A program made the translations under genes and the position numbers. Shown piece by piece: positions 42,301-50,934 of a DNA stretch of 54,616 nucleotides. The stretch's first letter is position 1, and every line of letters begins with the position of its first letter. Where the stretch lies: positions 1-54,616 of the forward strand of contig NZ_KQ960644.1 in NCBI RefSeq assembly GCF_001553265.1, in the 5' to 3' direction. Origin of the DNA: Prevotella sp. DNF00663. Lineage in GTDB: Bacteria; Bacteroidota; Bacteroidia; Bacteroidales; Bacteroidaceae. Below the pieces are notes generated by a model. The model did no database searches and was not told where the DNA came from. It worked only from the letters and a program-made list of their open reading frames with translations.

Positions 42301-43652
42301 TGGACAGAGTGATTGGTGTAGGAGTTTAATCGACGCTTGAAAAAATAATAATATAGGATTCCTGCAGTGGTCAGGCCAATGGGGAAGGCAGCCCAAATAC
42401 CCAGCAGGCCGTATTGATAGCGTATGCCTAAGAAGTAACCGGTGGGTAGGGATATGACAAAGTAGGCTATAAAGGCAACGATGGTTAGTGGCTTTACATC
42501 TGCCATTCCACGTAAAGCATTGGCGTAGTTACATTGCATGCCATCGCCAAACTGATAGATGAAGAGTACGATGATGACTTCTGATACAAGCGTTGTCACC
42601 TCTAGGTTGTCGGTAAAGCAACCACCGATAGAGCTACGAAATGCCAATACGGGGATAGAGATCATTACTGCTATCGCGAGAACAAGATGAAAGCCGGCTG
42701 TAGCTGTGCATTGGATATTCTTATAATCGTGCTGTCCATGGAAGTGACTGGTTCTTACGGCGACAGCAGCAGCCATGCCATAGTAAACCATATAAAAGTA
42801 TTGTGAAATGGTTAAAATGACTTGATGGGCTGCAAGAGCAGTGGTTCCAATCCATCCTACCATAATAGAGCTGAGACTGAAAGCTGCAGTTTCCATTCCC
42901 ATCTGAAATGCCAATGGCCATCCAAGTTTGTTGAGATGGACGAAATCTTTGCGATTGAGATTACCTTCATGATAGCCTCGGCGTATTTCCTGATGTCTGT
43001 TGGTGAAGAAAAATATGTAGAAGTATGCAATGGCCATGATTATGCGAGAGACCATAGTAGCGATTCCGGCACCTAGCAGTCCTAATTCCGGCAGCCCCAT
43101 CTTGCCATATATCAGAATATAGTTGCCTAGGATGTTTAAGAGATTGCCACCTAACAGTATCCACATGGGTGTCTTCGTGTCGCCAGTACCATCGGATAAT
43201 TGCTTGAATGTGTTGAACCATGCAACAGAAGGTATGGAAACTAGATTGATGATGAAATAGGGACGCATAAGCGGAAGTAACTCTTTGGGCTGCCCTAAAT
43301 GGTGTATATTGAGATATAGAAAGCCTAGTAAGCCCATAACAATGATGGCTAACAGGCTGTTGGCAAGGAGACTGTTCTTTAGAAATTCGCCAATTCTTCG
43401 GCTTTTTCCTTGTCCAAACATCGAGCCTACAATAGGGGTGAAACCATAAGAAAAGCCCATGGAGAAGATGAGGACTAATACAAACAGATTGTTGACAAAG
43501 GCTGCTGCCGCCAGTTCTTGCGTGCTATGATGTCCTATCATCAGTGTATCGGCAGTACCGAGAATAATGGTTCCGATTTGCCCGACAATGATGGGAAACC
43601 CTAAAGTGATTAACGACTTGTAATGATTGGAATATGAATACATCTTTAACAT
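42294..43652 (-). CDS. MATE family efflux transporter
   Basis: A 452-residue inner-membrane protein with about twelve hydrophobic segments in two similar halves. The N-terminal LITLGFPIIVGQIGTIILGTADTLMIGH is the usual MATE opening, and NYANALRGMADVKP marks the second half. It probably exports cationic compounds in exchange for Na+ or H+; substrate unknown. ATG at 43643 (MYSYSN) is an equally good start, since the -7 box at 43660-43667 leaves almost no leader for 43652. Confidence 0.92.
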   Translation of the reverse strand: MLKMYSYSNHYKSLITLGFPIIVGQIGTIILGTADTLMIGHHSTQELAAAAFVNNLFVLVLIFSMGFSYGFTPIVGSMFGQGKSRRIGEFLKNSLLANSLLAIIVMGLLGFLYLNIHHLGQPKELLPLMRPYFIINLVSIPSVAWFNTFKQLSDGTGDTKTPMWILLGGNLLNILGNYILIYGKMGLPELGLLGAGIATMVSRIIMAIAYFYIFFFTNRHQEIRRGYHEGNLNRKDFVHLNKLGWPLAFQMGMETAAFSLSSIMVGWIGTTALAAHQVILTISQYFYMVYYGMAAAVAVRTSHFHGQHDYKNIQCTATAGFHLVLAIAVMISIPVLAFRSSIGGCFTDNLEVTTLVSEVIIVLFIYQFGDGMQCNYANALRGMADVKPLTIVAFIAYFVISLPTGYFLGIRYQYGLLGIWAAFPIGLTTAGILYYYFFKRRLNSYTNHSVHS

Positions 43653-43659
43653 ATGAGTG

Positions 43660-43667
43660 CAAAGATA
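43660..43667 (-). promoter_or_regulatory. -7 box of the MATE gene
   Basis: CAAAGATA on the plus strand (TATCTTTG on the minus strand), 7 nt before the first possible start codon at 43652 and 16 nt before the one at 43643. Confidence 0.5.
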
Positions 43668-43788
43668 GTTAAATTATGAGGTGTGGTGGGTATGAGAGAT
43701 GGGAAAAATATAAAAAAGTACCGTTTATGGTGGGTTGGTACAGGAAAATGAATAACTTTAAAGGTGATTTTAGCCAAAGAAAGAGGAG

Positions 43789-44484
43789 ATGGAGAAAACG
43801 GAAATCTTGATAAATAAGCGTAATTGCCGTATGTATGGAAATGTAGATGCAAATTATGTGCTGATCCAACCGGTTGATGAGCACAATCTAGAAGTGCTTG
43901 ATGAGGAAGTGGATATGATTGCGGGAGCGGTTGATGAATCATTTCTGCTTGTCGCATATCCCATCGAACAATGGTTGGAAGAGTTGTCACCGTGGTCGAC
44001 TCCGCCTGTATTTGGGAAACAAGCGTTTGGTGATGGTGCAGCCGATACGTTGCAAGTTATTATAAAACAGATGATTCCTGCATTGCGAGATAAGCGTGTT
44101 GTGGCGAAGTCACCTATATATATAATAGGTGGTTACTCCTTGGCGGGGCTATTTGCCTTATGGGTTGGCTGCCAGTCAAATATGTTTCAAGCAGTTGTAG
44201 CAGCTTCTCCGTCGGTATGGTTTCCGCGTTGGTTGGAGTTTGCAGAGCATCATCCGCAGCATGTAAAGGCTGTCTATTTAAGTTTGGGGGATCGCGAAGA
44301 ACATACTCGCAACCAACAGATGGTTTTGGTTGGGGAATGCATTAGGCGACAATATGAATTATGTCAACAGCAAGTGGGGATGTCATCAATCTTGGAATGG
44401 AATCCCGGTAATCATTTCCAACAGTCGGTTGAGCGAACCGCCAAGGGCTTTATATGGGCTTTGAGGCAATTGTCAGCGTCGTAA
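43789..44484 (+). CDS. Alpha/beta-hydrolase, esterase-like
   Basis: A 231-residue soluble hydrolase without signal peptide. The nucleophile elbow is GGYSLAG with Ser117, and a late histidine, His209 in GNHFQ, completes the likely triad. The pattern (IIGGYSLAGLFALW, AVVAASPSVWFP) resembles the esterase D/IroE-type group that cleaves small esters. Substrate unknown. GAGGAG directly before the start resembles a ribosome-binding site, uncommon in this window, though it touches the ATG. The 3' end overlaps the convergent TTD14-like gene by 12 bp. Confidence 0.8.
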   Translation: MEKTEILINKRNCRMYGNVDANYVLIQPVDEHNLEVLDEEVDMIAGAVDESFLLVAYPIEQWLEELSPWSTPPVFGKQAFGDGAADTLQVIIKQMIPALRDKRVVAKSPIYIIGGYSLAGLFALWVGCQSNMFQAVVAASPSVWFPRWLEFAEHHPQHVKAVYLSLGDREEHTRNQQMVLVGECIRRQYELCQQQVGMSSILEWNPGNHFQQSVERTAKGFIWALRQLSAS

Positions 44485-45558
44485 AGCAAGGTTGTAATTA
44501 TAGTAATCGGCATTGCCGGTGATGTCTTTGATGACTTTAATAAAAGGTGGAAACTTCACGTCTTCTTGCTTTTCTACCCCTTTCGTCTCAAGTATCACAA
44601 GGTTTTCAATGGGGCTGAGATACGTGTCGAGTTCAAAATATTGTCCTTTCCAAATGAAACTCTTGCGCATTTTACGAATCGTTTGTCGGTAAGGATCGGC
44701 CTGTTGTAGCATCGATGCATAAAGGTTATTGCTGATTTGACGCTCTGTCTCTAGTTGTTCTGTTTCGGAAAGCCTCTTCTTAGTGGTGTGTACATTTACA
44801 TTTTTACCATTCCAACTACGCTGGCGAAGTCTTACTTCGCAGCCGGGGTCGGCCACTAAGTAGGTTTGTGTTATCTCGCTCTCAATGCTTCCGGAGATGT
44901 CGGCAATACATTCTACGATATATTTCCGTTCCTCAACAATAGGCTGGGGAAGTCCAAGTACACTTGAGATTTCTTTGAGTACGCGATAGAGTTTGTTATC
45001 GAAATTCTCGTGATTGTTGATGACGCGCAAGTGCGGATGGCCTGTCCAAGCTTCGATAACTTTCTTATCAAGTTGCCGAGCTAACTCCAATCCCTCGCTT
45101 CGATGCTTGTTGTTGCTATTGGTGTAATAGTTTTCTGCACCGTCGGCAGCCGAGACTAGGTGGAGTACGGCGTCGTATCGAGCATCGCGCAATTGTGCTG
45201 TTGTGACGCCAATATCGCCAATAATCTTATCCCACATCTCAGATTTCATGTAAGCAGAGATGTCCATTACGCCACGATCACAAATGATGACAACGGGTTC
45301 TGTACATGTTTCGGCCATGCGAATGAACTTGTTTTCAAGCTCTAATTGTACTTCTAAGGTGGCTTTTTCACCTTCGTAGAACAGTTGAGGGTTTGAGGTG
45401 AGATAGTCCATACCTGATTGACTGAAGAGAGTAGGGACTTCAGGAATAGTAAAAACTTTAAAGCCTAGGCTGGAAAAGTGCTCTATCACCTTGACTAAAG
45501 CTGTGGTTTTACCGGCGCATGGGCCACCTGTAAGTACGATTTTCTTGATTTCTTTCAT
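44473..45558 (-). CDS. AAA NTPase with CYTH-like domain (TTD14-like)
   Basis: A 361-residue protein from ATG at 45558 (MKEIKKIVLTGGPCAGKTT). Residues 1-190 are a P-loop NTPase (GGPCAGKTT; VVIICDRGVMDISAY as Walker B-like). Residues about 205-361 look like a CYTH/triphosphate-tunnel fold (KYIVECIADISGSIES, EVRLRQRSWNGKNV, RKSFIWKGQYFELDTY), which binds triphosphates or phospholipid-like anions. The combination matches animal TTD14 and its bacterial relatives. Biochemical role in bacteria unknown. The longer frame to 45597 crosses the -7 box at 45595-45602. Confidence 0.82.
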   Translation of the reverse strand: MKEIKKIVLTGGPCAGKTTALVKVIEHFSSLGFKVFTIPEVPTLFSQSGMDYLTSNPQLFYEGEKATLEVQLELENKFIRMAETCTEPVVIICDRGVMDISAYMKSEMWDKIIGDIGVTTAQLRDARYDAVLHLVSAADGAENYYTNSNNKHRSEGLELARQLDKKVIEAWTGHPHLRVINNHENFDNKLYRVLKEISSVLGLPQPIVEERKYIVECIADISGSIESEITQTYLVADPGCEVRLRQRSWNGKNVNVHTTKKRLSETEQLETERQISNNLYASMLQQADPYRQTIRKMRKSFIWKGQYFELDTYLSPIENLVILETKGVEKQEDVKFPPFIKVIKDITGNADYYNYNLALRR

Positions 45559-45594
45559 TCTCTTCAATCTGTTGTTATGGTTGTAAATGAGTGA

Positions 45595-45602
45595 CAAAAT
45601 TA
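45595..45602 (-). promoter_or_regulatory. -7 box of the TTD14-like gene
   Basis: CAAAATTA on the plus strand (TAATTTTG on the minus strand), 36 nt before the preferred start codon at 45558. Confidence 0.45.
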
Positions 45603-45723
45603 GTCAATTTCCTGCATAGTGCCAAATTATACCTTTATATTGTAGTTATTGATAATAAGCTGTCGACTCATAATTGTCAACAGATAGATAAATAAAAAAG
45701 GTCTGGAAAAAGTGAAGATAAAA

Positions 45724-45755
45724 TTTGGTAGTATTAGAAAATGTTGTTACCTTTG
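45724..45755 (+). promoter_or_regulatory. Promoter of tRNA-Pro
   Basis: TTTG (45724-45727), 20 nt, TACCTTTG (45748-45755): both consensus elements at ideal spacing, 39 nt before the tRNA. Confidence 0.7.
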
Positions 45756-45794
45756 CACTCGCAATTCAGAAATTACGGTTTCTAAACATTGCAA

Positions 45795-45868
45795 CGGGGT
45801 GTAGCGCAGCCCGGTAGCGCGCCTGGTTTGGGACCAGGTGGTCGCAGGTTCGAATCCTGTCGCCCCGA
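45795..45868 (+). tRNA. tRNA-Pro (anticodon TGG)
   Basis: Complete 74-nt cloverleaf: acceptor CGGGGTG/CGCCCCG, anticodon arm CCTGG-TTTGGGA-CCAGG, T-arm with GTTCGAATC. CCA is not encoded. A terminator hairpin follows immediately. Confidence 0.96.
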
Positions 45869-45869
45869 C

Positions 45870-45904
45870 AAAAAAGCATACCAATTAGGTATGCTTTTTT
45901 ATTT
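45870..45904. terminator. Terminator after tRNA-Pro
   Basis: AAAAAAGCATACC pairs with GGTATGCTTTTTT; A and T runs on both sides let it serve the convergent minus-strand gene as well. Confidence 0.88.
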
Positions 45905-45908
45905 TCGT

Positions 45909-46805
45909 TTACTCAATGATTCTCGACATATTGAGTTCTGTTATCTTTCCGTCGGGACCAGTCTTCGCATTGAATCTGTATTTGGTCTTCGTATTCTTGC
46001 TAGCATCAGTATATTCAGTACTTTGTATGGCAGAGAAAGTGACGGTATATTCGTATTCGTCTAGCCCAACTTCTTTCTTTGAAATCTTATAATTATTGTT
46101 GAGAATCCATTGCATACTCGTCATGTCGTCCTTATATATCTTATGCATGAAAGTAATAACATCGCTTTTGATGGCATCTTGCTTGCCTAAGAATGAGGTA
46201 AGGATGTTATTGACTGTGCTTAGTAGAGCATCTTCGTTCCTTGTTTCAATGGCATGGAAGAAGTTACGGAAACTTGTGCTAATCATTTGTAGCTCTTCCG
46301 GTTGAACAGTTTTGGCCTTGATGGTCTTGATGGCATCCTTGGCTTGCTCGAAGAATGCACCACTTGGATGGTCTTCCATGTATGAATTGTAAGCGTCGAT
46401 ACTGTTGGCTGTCGACACCGTTTGCCAATCTATGGAGTCAATCTTGCTGAGAGTTTCTTGCTTATGGGGCGAATTCGGGTGAGCAGCTAGGTAATCTTCC
46501 AGCATGGATTTGGAGTTGCTGACCACCGCATTGGTCCAGTCTTTATCAATAGACCTTAACATAGATAAGTGGGCTTGGATGCTATCGCGATGCTCCTCCG
46601 GTGCGTCGGCATAGCTATCAAGGTAACTCTGCAGTACGTTAGGGTCTGTACTCTTCATCGCGTATTCGTATGCTTCCTTCTCTTTATTGCCGGATGTGTT
46701 GGTATAAAAGTAGAAAAAGATACCACAAGCGAATATGGCAATGACGAAACCAAGGATGAATGAAGTGCGTTTACCGCTTTTTTGATTGTTTTCTGTTGGT
46801 GTCAT
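45909..46805 (-). CDS. Hypothetical membrane-anchored protein
   Basis: A 298-residue protein with one N-terminal membrane helix (FILGFVIAIFACGIFFYFY, about 16-34) and an extracytoplasmic part. The middle is helical with repeats of the kind AYEYAMKSTDPNVLQSYLDS and NSIDAYNSYMEDHPSGAF that resemble TPR/Sel1-like units. The last about 130 residues look like an NTF2- or DUF4878-like beta-rich domain (SFRNFFHAIETRNEDALLS). Not recognised as a named family. It lies 10 bp after the GH25 lysozyme gene, so an envelope role is a reasonable guess. Confidence 0.65.
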   Translation of the reverse strand: MTPTENNQKSGKRTSFILGFVIAIFACGIFFYFYTNTSGNKEKEAYEYAMKSTDPNVLQSYLDSYADAPEEHRDSIQAHLSMLRSIDKDWTNAVVSNSKSMLEDYLAAHPNSPHKQETLSKIDSIDWQTVSTANSIDAYNSYMEDHPSGAFFEQAKDAIKTIKAKTVQPEELQMISTSFRNFFHAIETRNEDALLSTVNNILTSFLGKQDAIKSDVITFMHKIYKDDMTSMQWILNNNYKISKKEVGLDEYEYTVTFSAIQSTEYTDASKNTKTKYRFNAKTGPDGKITELNMSRIIE

Positions 46806-46815
46806 AGTAAATGAT

Positions 46816-47523
46816 TTATCTGTGTCTGAATCTGATTTCTCTTAGACTGTGATTGCCCATCATGCGACTTTTGTCTACGTATCCATTGATACCATTGATT
46901 CTACCTTTACCGGTATATTGCCACATAATGAAGTCTCTGTTGTCTTTCAAGACCGGTTCTCTCTGTGTATATTGGGCTATCATTAACTCGTAGTTGTCGA
47001 GTTTGCCCAGTAGATAGTTGTCGTAGAAGTTTGTGAAAGTGTATATTAGTGGCTTTTGATGGTATGCAGCTTCTACCATGTCAATGAATTTGAAGAGTGA
47101 ATCGCAAAATTCGTCAGTAGAAAGACCACTTTTTGTCTCAATATCAATCATTGGAATGAGGTCTTGGTCGGCTGGTCTACACTGTGTCATGAAGTTTTGT
47201 AACTGTGCCGTGAGATTTGTTTTAGGGCGGAAGAAATGGTAGGAGCCTACTTTAAGTCCGTATTTATGTGCCAACTCAATGTTGCGTTCGTACTTAGCAT
47301 CAATCCTGTCTCCCCCCTCGGTAGCTTTCAAATACACGTATGCCATCTTGGTGTTGTCTCCTATTGTCTCCCAAAATACATCGCCTTGATAGTGACTTAG
47401 GTCAATACCATGGATATGTGAACAAGTGTCTTCACATTGTATATAATAGTCCTGAGCTTGTAATTGGATAGAGAATAAGAGCCCGAAAAGGATATATATA
47501 GCTTTCTTTAGAAATTGATTCAT
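46816..47523 (-). CDS. GH25 family lysozyme
   Basis: A 235-residue exported muramidase (signal peptide ending IQLQAQ). The GH25 signature is complete: HGIDLSHYQGDVFW (about 38-51), VYLKATEGGDRIDAKY, GSYHFFRP, the catalytic DxE in IPMIDIETKSG (about 127-137) and FIMWQYTGKGRINGI near the end. It cleaves peptidoglycan between MurNAc and GlcNAc; turnover of its own wall is more likely than attack on others. A -7 box lies 6 nt before the start codon. Confidence 0.92.
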   Translation of the reverse strand: MNQFLKKAIYILFGLLFSIQLQAQDYYIQCEDTCSHIHGIDLSHYQGDVFWETIGDNTKMAYVYLKATEGGDRIDAKYERNIELAHKYGLKVGSYHFFRPKTNLTAQLQNFMTQCRPADQDLIPMIDIETKSGLSTDEFCDSLFKFIDMVEAAYHQKPLIYTFTNFYDNYLLGKLDNYELMIAQYTQREPVLKDNRDFIMWQYTGKGRINGINGYVDKSRMMGNHSLREIRFRHR

Positions 47524-47528
47524 ATTTG

Positions 47529-47536
47529 CAAAAATA
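47529..47536 (-). promoter_or_regulatory. -7 box of the GH25 lysozyme gene
   Basis: CAAAAATA on the plus strand (TATTTTTG on the minus strand), only 5 nt from the ATG, so the message would be nearly leaderless. Confidence 0.4.
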
Positions 47537-47579
47537 CGGTAAAAGGCAGTAATGACAAAGAAAATTAAATATATTTTGC

Positions 47580-48278
47580 TTATTCTTCTATCTCTGAAAG
47601 CGATCGTGCAAAGTTTCCTATGAAGTTACTAATGGTCTCTATGGGTGCAAACTTGACATAGCGAATGCTTCTTCTCAGGTTTTTGCGCAATAAGGTAGGG
47701 TTGTTATGCACGAATCCAGTTTTATCTTGTCTAAAGTGCCATTCTTCTTTTTGGTCGGATTCTGTGTGAGTTACCGTCCTATTCATGAGCCTGAAAGAGT
47801 CTTTTTCTAGGAATTCGACAAATGGAATCTCATCTATTTCAAAGCCAAAGAACTGTATAAGGATACTTCCTTGCAACTGAGCCATTCGGCTGATGTGCAA
47901 TTTCCGAAGCCATTGTTCTAGTTTTATGAAATCTACCTTATCGCCTTTGGTGCGCAAATATTGTCCCAATAGAATGATTCCTTTGATAGAAATACCGCTG
48001 TTTATGGTTGCATTGATGTTGGAAACAATAATATTTAAGAGGTCGAGTGTTTCCATAGAAGTGTCTATGGCATGTCGTTCCGCCTCTTGAATATGTTTCA
48101 AGCGTCTGTTGAGAATAGGAGTACTAAGTGTTGCTTTCCCTTTGTTGTTATAGTCAATATTCGCCAATAATCCCTCTAATCTTTTTTGTTTGAATCGAGA
48201 CATTGGCTCCGGCTTTTCGTCGGAGGCAAAGTGTTGTATTCTTAACTCTGCAAATAGGTTTCGTTTGATGATGTCCAT
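47580..48278 (-). CDS. Hypothetical protein
   Basis: A 232-residue soluble, mostly helical protein without signal peptide. I do not recognise the family. The segment ISIKGIILLGQYLRTKGDKV and the basic stretch NPTLLRKNLRRSIRYVKFAP stand out. It lies 12 bp after the NhaC gene in the same direction and so probably shares its transcript; whether the two act together is unknown. Confidence 0.65.
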   Translation of the reverse strand: MDIIKRNLFAELRIQHFASDEKPEPMSRFKQKRLEGLLANIDYNNKGKATLSTPILNRRLKHIQEAERHAIDTSMETLDLLNIIVSNINATINSGISIKGIILLGQYLRTKGDKVDFIKLEQWLRKLHISRMAQLQGSILIQFFGFEIDEIPFVEFLEKDSFRLMNRTVTHTESDQKEEWHFRQDKTGFVHNNPTLLRKNLRRSIRYVKFAPIETISNFIGNFARSLSEIEE

Positions 48279-48290
48279 ACTTGAATCGTT

Positions 48291-49583
48291 TTAAGAATAT
48301 TGTTTTGGAAGTCTAAGTAGAATGGCCAGTAAAGCAAATACTCCAATCGCCATAGGGTAATATAGACAAGGGATAATATCTATCGGATTGATGTCGGCAA
48401 GGCCCGCAGCCAACAGCATTTGTATGCCGTATGGTATGACACCTTGCACACAACAAGAGAATGTATCCAGTATACTAGCTGCCTTTCTATTGTCTACACC
48501 ATATTTATCTCCTATCTTTTTAGAGATATTACCAACTGTCAAGATAGCCACGGTGTTGTTTGCTGTACAGATATTGACGAATGATACCAGTGCGGCGATG
48601 GTAAGTTCGGCACCTCGTTTACCGTTAATATGAGCTGTCAATTTTTGTATGATGAAGTCTATACCTCCATTCTCTCGTACGATTTCCAACATTCCTCCAG
48701 CCATCATGGCTATGATAATGAGTTCTCCCATGCCTAGTATACCGGTTCCCATCGTACCAAACCATTGGAAAATATTGTAATTCCCATTGATAATACCAAT
48801 GATTCCGCAGAGTAGAAGTCCGATAGTCAGCACCGCCATGACGTTCATTCCCAAAATAGCAGTTATCAAAACCACGAGGTAAGGAACTACTTTTACGTAT
48901 TCCACAGGTGGAAGTTGGGATGGCAATTGTACATCCGTGCCGATGGTAGCGTATGCTATCAGTACCAAAATGGCTGCAGGAGCTACAATACGGGCATTTA
49001 CTTTGAACTTGTCGCTCATCTTACAGCCTTGCGTTTGTGTGGCAACGACGGTGGTATCTGATATGAATGAGAGATTGTCTCCAAAGTATGCGCCTCCCAC
49101 AATAATCGCTGTTACCAATGGAATATTGAAGTTTGTGGAATGGGCGATGCCTACTGCGATAGGTGTCAGGGCTACGATGGTTCCTACACTTGTCCCTATT
49201 GAGATAGAGATGAAGCATGCTGCCAGAAAGAGACCGGGCAAAAGGAGACTCGCCGGTAGCACACTCATGGCAAAATTTACTGTTGCGTCGATGCTTCCCA
49301 TGCTTTTGGCGGAGGACGCAAAAGCCCCTGCCAAGATGTAAATCCATAGCATTAGCAGTAGATTGCTACTTCCCGCTCCTCGGCTATAAATCTCTATCTT
49401 TTTGTTAAGAGATGATGTTCCGGGTATGGCAATGGCATATACGCTGGCCACAAGAAAAGCTACTGTTAGCGAAAGGTTGCCCTCTTGGTCTGTCTTGCTA
49501 ACAGAATATATAGTGAATATCACAATGAATGTGAGTAATACAGCAAGTGGCGTGAGTGCCAACAACCCTCTCTTGGTTTTCAA
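48291..49583 (-). CDS. NhaC family Na+/H+ antiporter-like transporter
   Basis: A 430-residue protein with about eleven hydrophobic segments and the NhaC-type core (SIGTSVGTIVALTPIAVGIA, GGAYFGDNLSFISDTTVVAT, CTANNTVAILTVG). The family exchanges Na+ for H+ or for organic anions (malate/lactate in MleN). It lies 24 bp downstream of a LacI-type regulator whose other neighbours are kdgK and eda, so transport coupled to sugar-acid use is possible but unproven. Confidence 0.88.
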   Translation of the reverse strand: MKTKRGLLALTPLAVLLTFIVIFTIYSVSKTDQEGNLSLTVAFLVASVYAIAIPGTSSLNKKIEIYSRGAGSSNLLLMLWIYILAGAFASSAKSMGSIDATVNFAMSVLPASLLLPGLFLAACFISISIGTSVGTIVALTPIAVGIAHSTNFNIPLVTAIIVGGAYFGDNLSFISDTTVVATQTQGCKMSDKFKVNARIVAPAAILVLIAYATIGTDVQLPSQLPPVEYVKVVPYLVVLITAILGMNVMAVLTIGLLLCGIIGIINGNYNIFQWFGTMGTGILGMGELIIIAMMAGGMLEIVRENGGIDFIIQKLTAHINGKRGAELTIAALVSFVNICTANNTVAILTVGNISKKIGDKYGVDNRKAASILDTFSCCVQGVIPYGIQMLLAAGLADINPIDIIPCLYYPMAIGVFALLAILLRLPKQYS

Positions 49584-49607
49584 TATTTTATATCCTGCTA
49601 AAACGAT

Positions 49608-50672
49608 TTATAATTGTGTGCGACGGTAGAAGTCTACATTCTCTTTCGTGAGAAGCTCTATCGGCATGTAGTTGACCGGTTCTACTTTCTTTTTCAATAC
49701 GATAGCTTTGAACAAAGTCTCTATACAACCGTAGCCTTGTTGGAATGCATGTTGGGCAATCAAGAAAGATATGCTACCTTGTCTGAGGCATTGAGCATTC
49801 TTCTCTACCATATCATAGCCCATAATCTGAACGTCCCGGCGATTTGTACGGAGTAGGAAATCACCGACAAGATGTGCTTTAGAGTTCAGTGTAATACAGT
49901 GATGCAGGTGTGGATGTGTCGAAAAGAATTGCTCAAGAATATGGTCGTATTCTCTCTTAGAGCCATCTTGAGGCAGATTAACTTCGATAATCTTAATCTC
50001 AGGGAAATGGTCATTCATGTAATGTCTAAGTCCAACTTCGCGGTTATTTTGCTGTTTACTGACCACAATACCATTCTTCATCTGCTTCATCAACATGATT
50101 TCCGACTCTTGTGAAGCTATCAACATCAGCATCTTGGCTGCAAAGTATCCACTAGCAAACGAGTCTTGACCGAGGAAAGACAGTGGTCTTAAATCGGGCA
50201 TATAAGAGTCTAGCATGATGAAAGGGATGTTCTGATCGTGCAGTTTATCCGTAAATCTGCGTGTGATTTCTAATAATACCGGTACTACAACTACACCATC
50301 GGGAGCGGCTTCCAGACAAGTCGCACATGTATTGTTGAAAGACTCGTCATCAAATCGGTCGTAGAAGAGAATTTGGATTTCAATATGAAAATCTCTACGA
50401 GCTTCTGTTGCTTTCTTTGCCCCTTCTTCAATCTCTTCCCAATAGGCTTCCGAGTCGTGCTTGGGTAGGATGAGATAGAATGTATACGACTTGTTATAGG
50501 CCAATGCGCTGGCATACATATTGGGCTGATAATTCATTTCTGCCAATGCTTTCTCTACCTTTCTACGTGCTTCTGCCGACACATTGGGGCGGTTATGTAG
50601 GATACGGTCTACAGTTCCAACGGAGACTCCTGCTCTTTTCGCAATGTCTTTGATTCTGATTCTTTCAGTCAT
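49608..50672 (-). CDS. LacI family transcriptional regulator
   Basis: A 354-residue repressor from ATG at 50672 (MTERIRIKDIAKRAGVSVGT). The N-terminal helix-turn-helix has VSVGTVDRILHNRPNVS, the hinge helix is EKALAEMNYQPN, and residues about 65-340 form the periplasmic-binding-like sensor. The frame extends to 50759, but the added residues are not family-like. It diverges from kdgK-eda across a 262-bp region with three TTTGCAAA palindromes, its likely operators, so a KDG or hexuronate-related ligand is inferred. Confidence 0.88.
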   Translation of the reverse strand: MTERIRIKDIAKRAGVSVGTVDRILHNRPNVSAEARRKVEKALAEMNYQPNMYASALAYNKSYTFYLILPKHDSEAYWEEIEEGAKKATEARRDFHIEIQILFYDRFDDESFNNTCATCLEAAPDGVVVVPVLLEITRRFTDKLHDQNIPFIMLDSYMPDLRPLSFLGQDSFASGYFAAKMLMLIASQESEIMLMKQMKNGIVVSKQQNNREVGLRHYMNDHFPEIKIIEVNLPQDGSKREYDHILEQFFSTHPHLHHCITLNSKAHLVGDFLLRTNRRDVQIMGYDMVEKNAQCLRQGSISFLIAQHAFQQGYGCIETLFKAIVLKKKVEPVNYMPIELLTKENVDFYRRTQL

Positions 50673-50752
50673 TGAAATTCTAATAGATAGTTTGCAAGAA
50701 CATAACGACAAAAGGATGATTCCCTCACCGTATGCTTTTATACATATTATAC

Positions 50753-50774
50753 TTTGCAAATTATACTTTGCAAA
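50753..50774. promoter_or_regulatory. Tandem TTTGCAAA palindromes, candidate operator
   Basis: TTATACTTTGCAAA is repeated in tandem (period 14), giving TTTGCAAA at 50753-50760 and 50767-50774. A third copy is at 50868-50875 beside the kdgK promoter. The second copy overlaps the LacI -7 box at 50771-50778, a place where a repressor would block its own gene. Confidence 0.45.
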
Positions 50775-50778
50775 CTTA
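50771..50778 (-). promoter_or_regulatory. -7 box of the LacI gene
   Basis: CAAACTTA on the plus strand (TAAGTTTG on the minus strand), about 100 nt before the start codon and overlapping a TTTGCAAA palindrome. Confidence 0.45.
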
Positions 50779-50867
50779 CATATTTTTTTTTGAATTTTAC
50801 GCGCTTAAAAAGAAAAAGGTGTGTGCCTACACAATGAATTTTAATTTTGTGCTTTTAGTTTTTCTGC

Positions 50868-50891
50868 TTTGCAAAATATTGTTTATATTTG
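50868..50891 (+). promoter_or_regulatory. Promoter region of kdgK-eda with TTTGCAAA site
   Basis: TATATTTG at 50884-50891 is the -7 box, 43 nt before the start codon. The palindrome TTTGCAAA at 50868-50875 lies just upstream, within the polymerase footprint. Confidence 0.5.
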
Positions 50892-50934
50892 CCGAAAAGA
50901 TAATCAATATCTGACAAACAATAAATTAATTGTA

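Noticed and set aside
45789..46064. Plus-strand frame of 91 codons starting in tRNA-Pro
   Set aside because: It translates the tRNA, its terminator and the antisense of the neighbouring gene.
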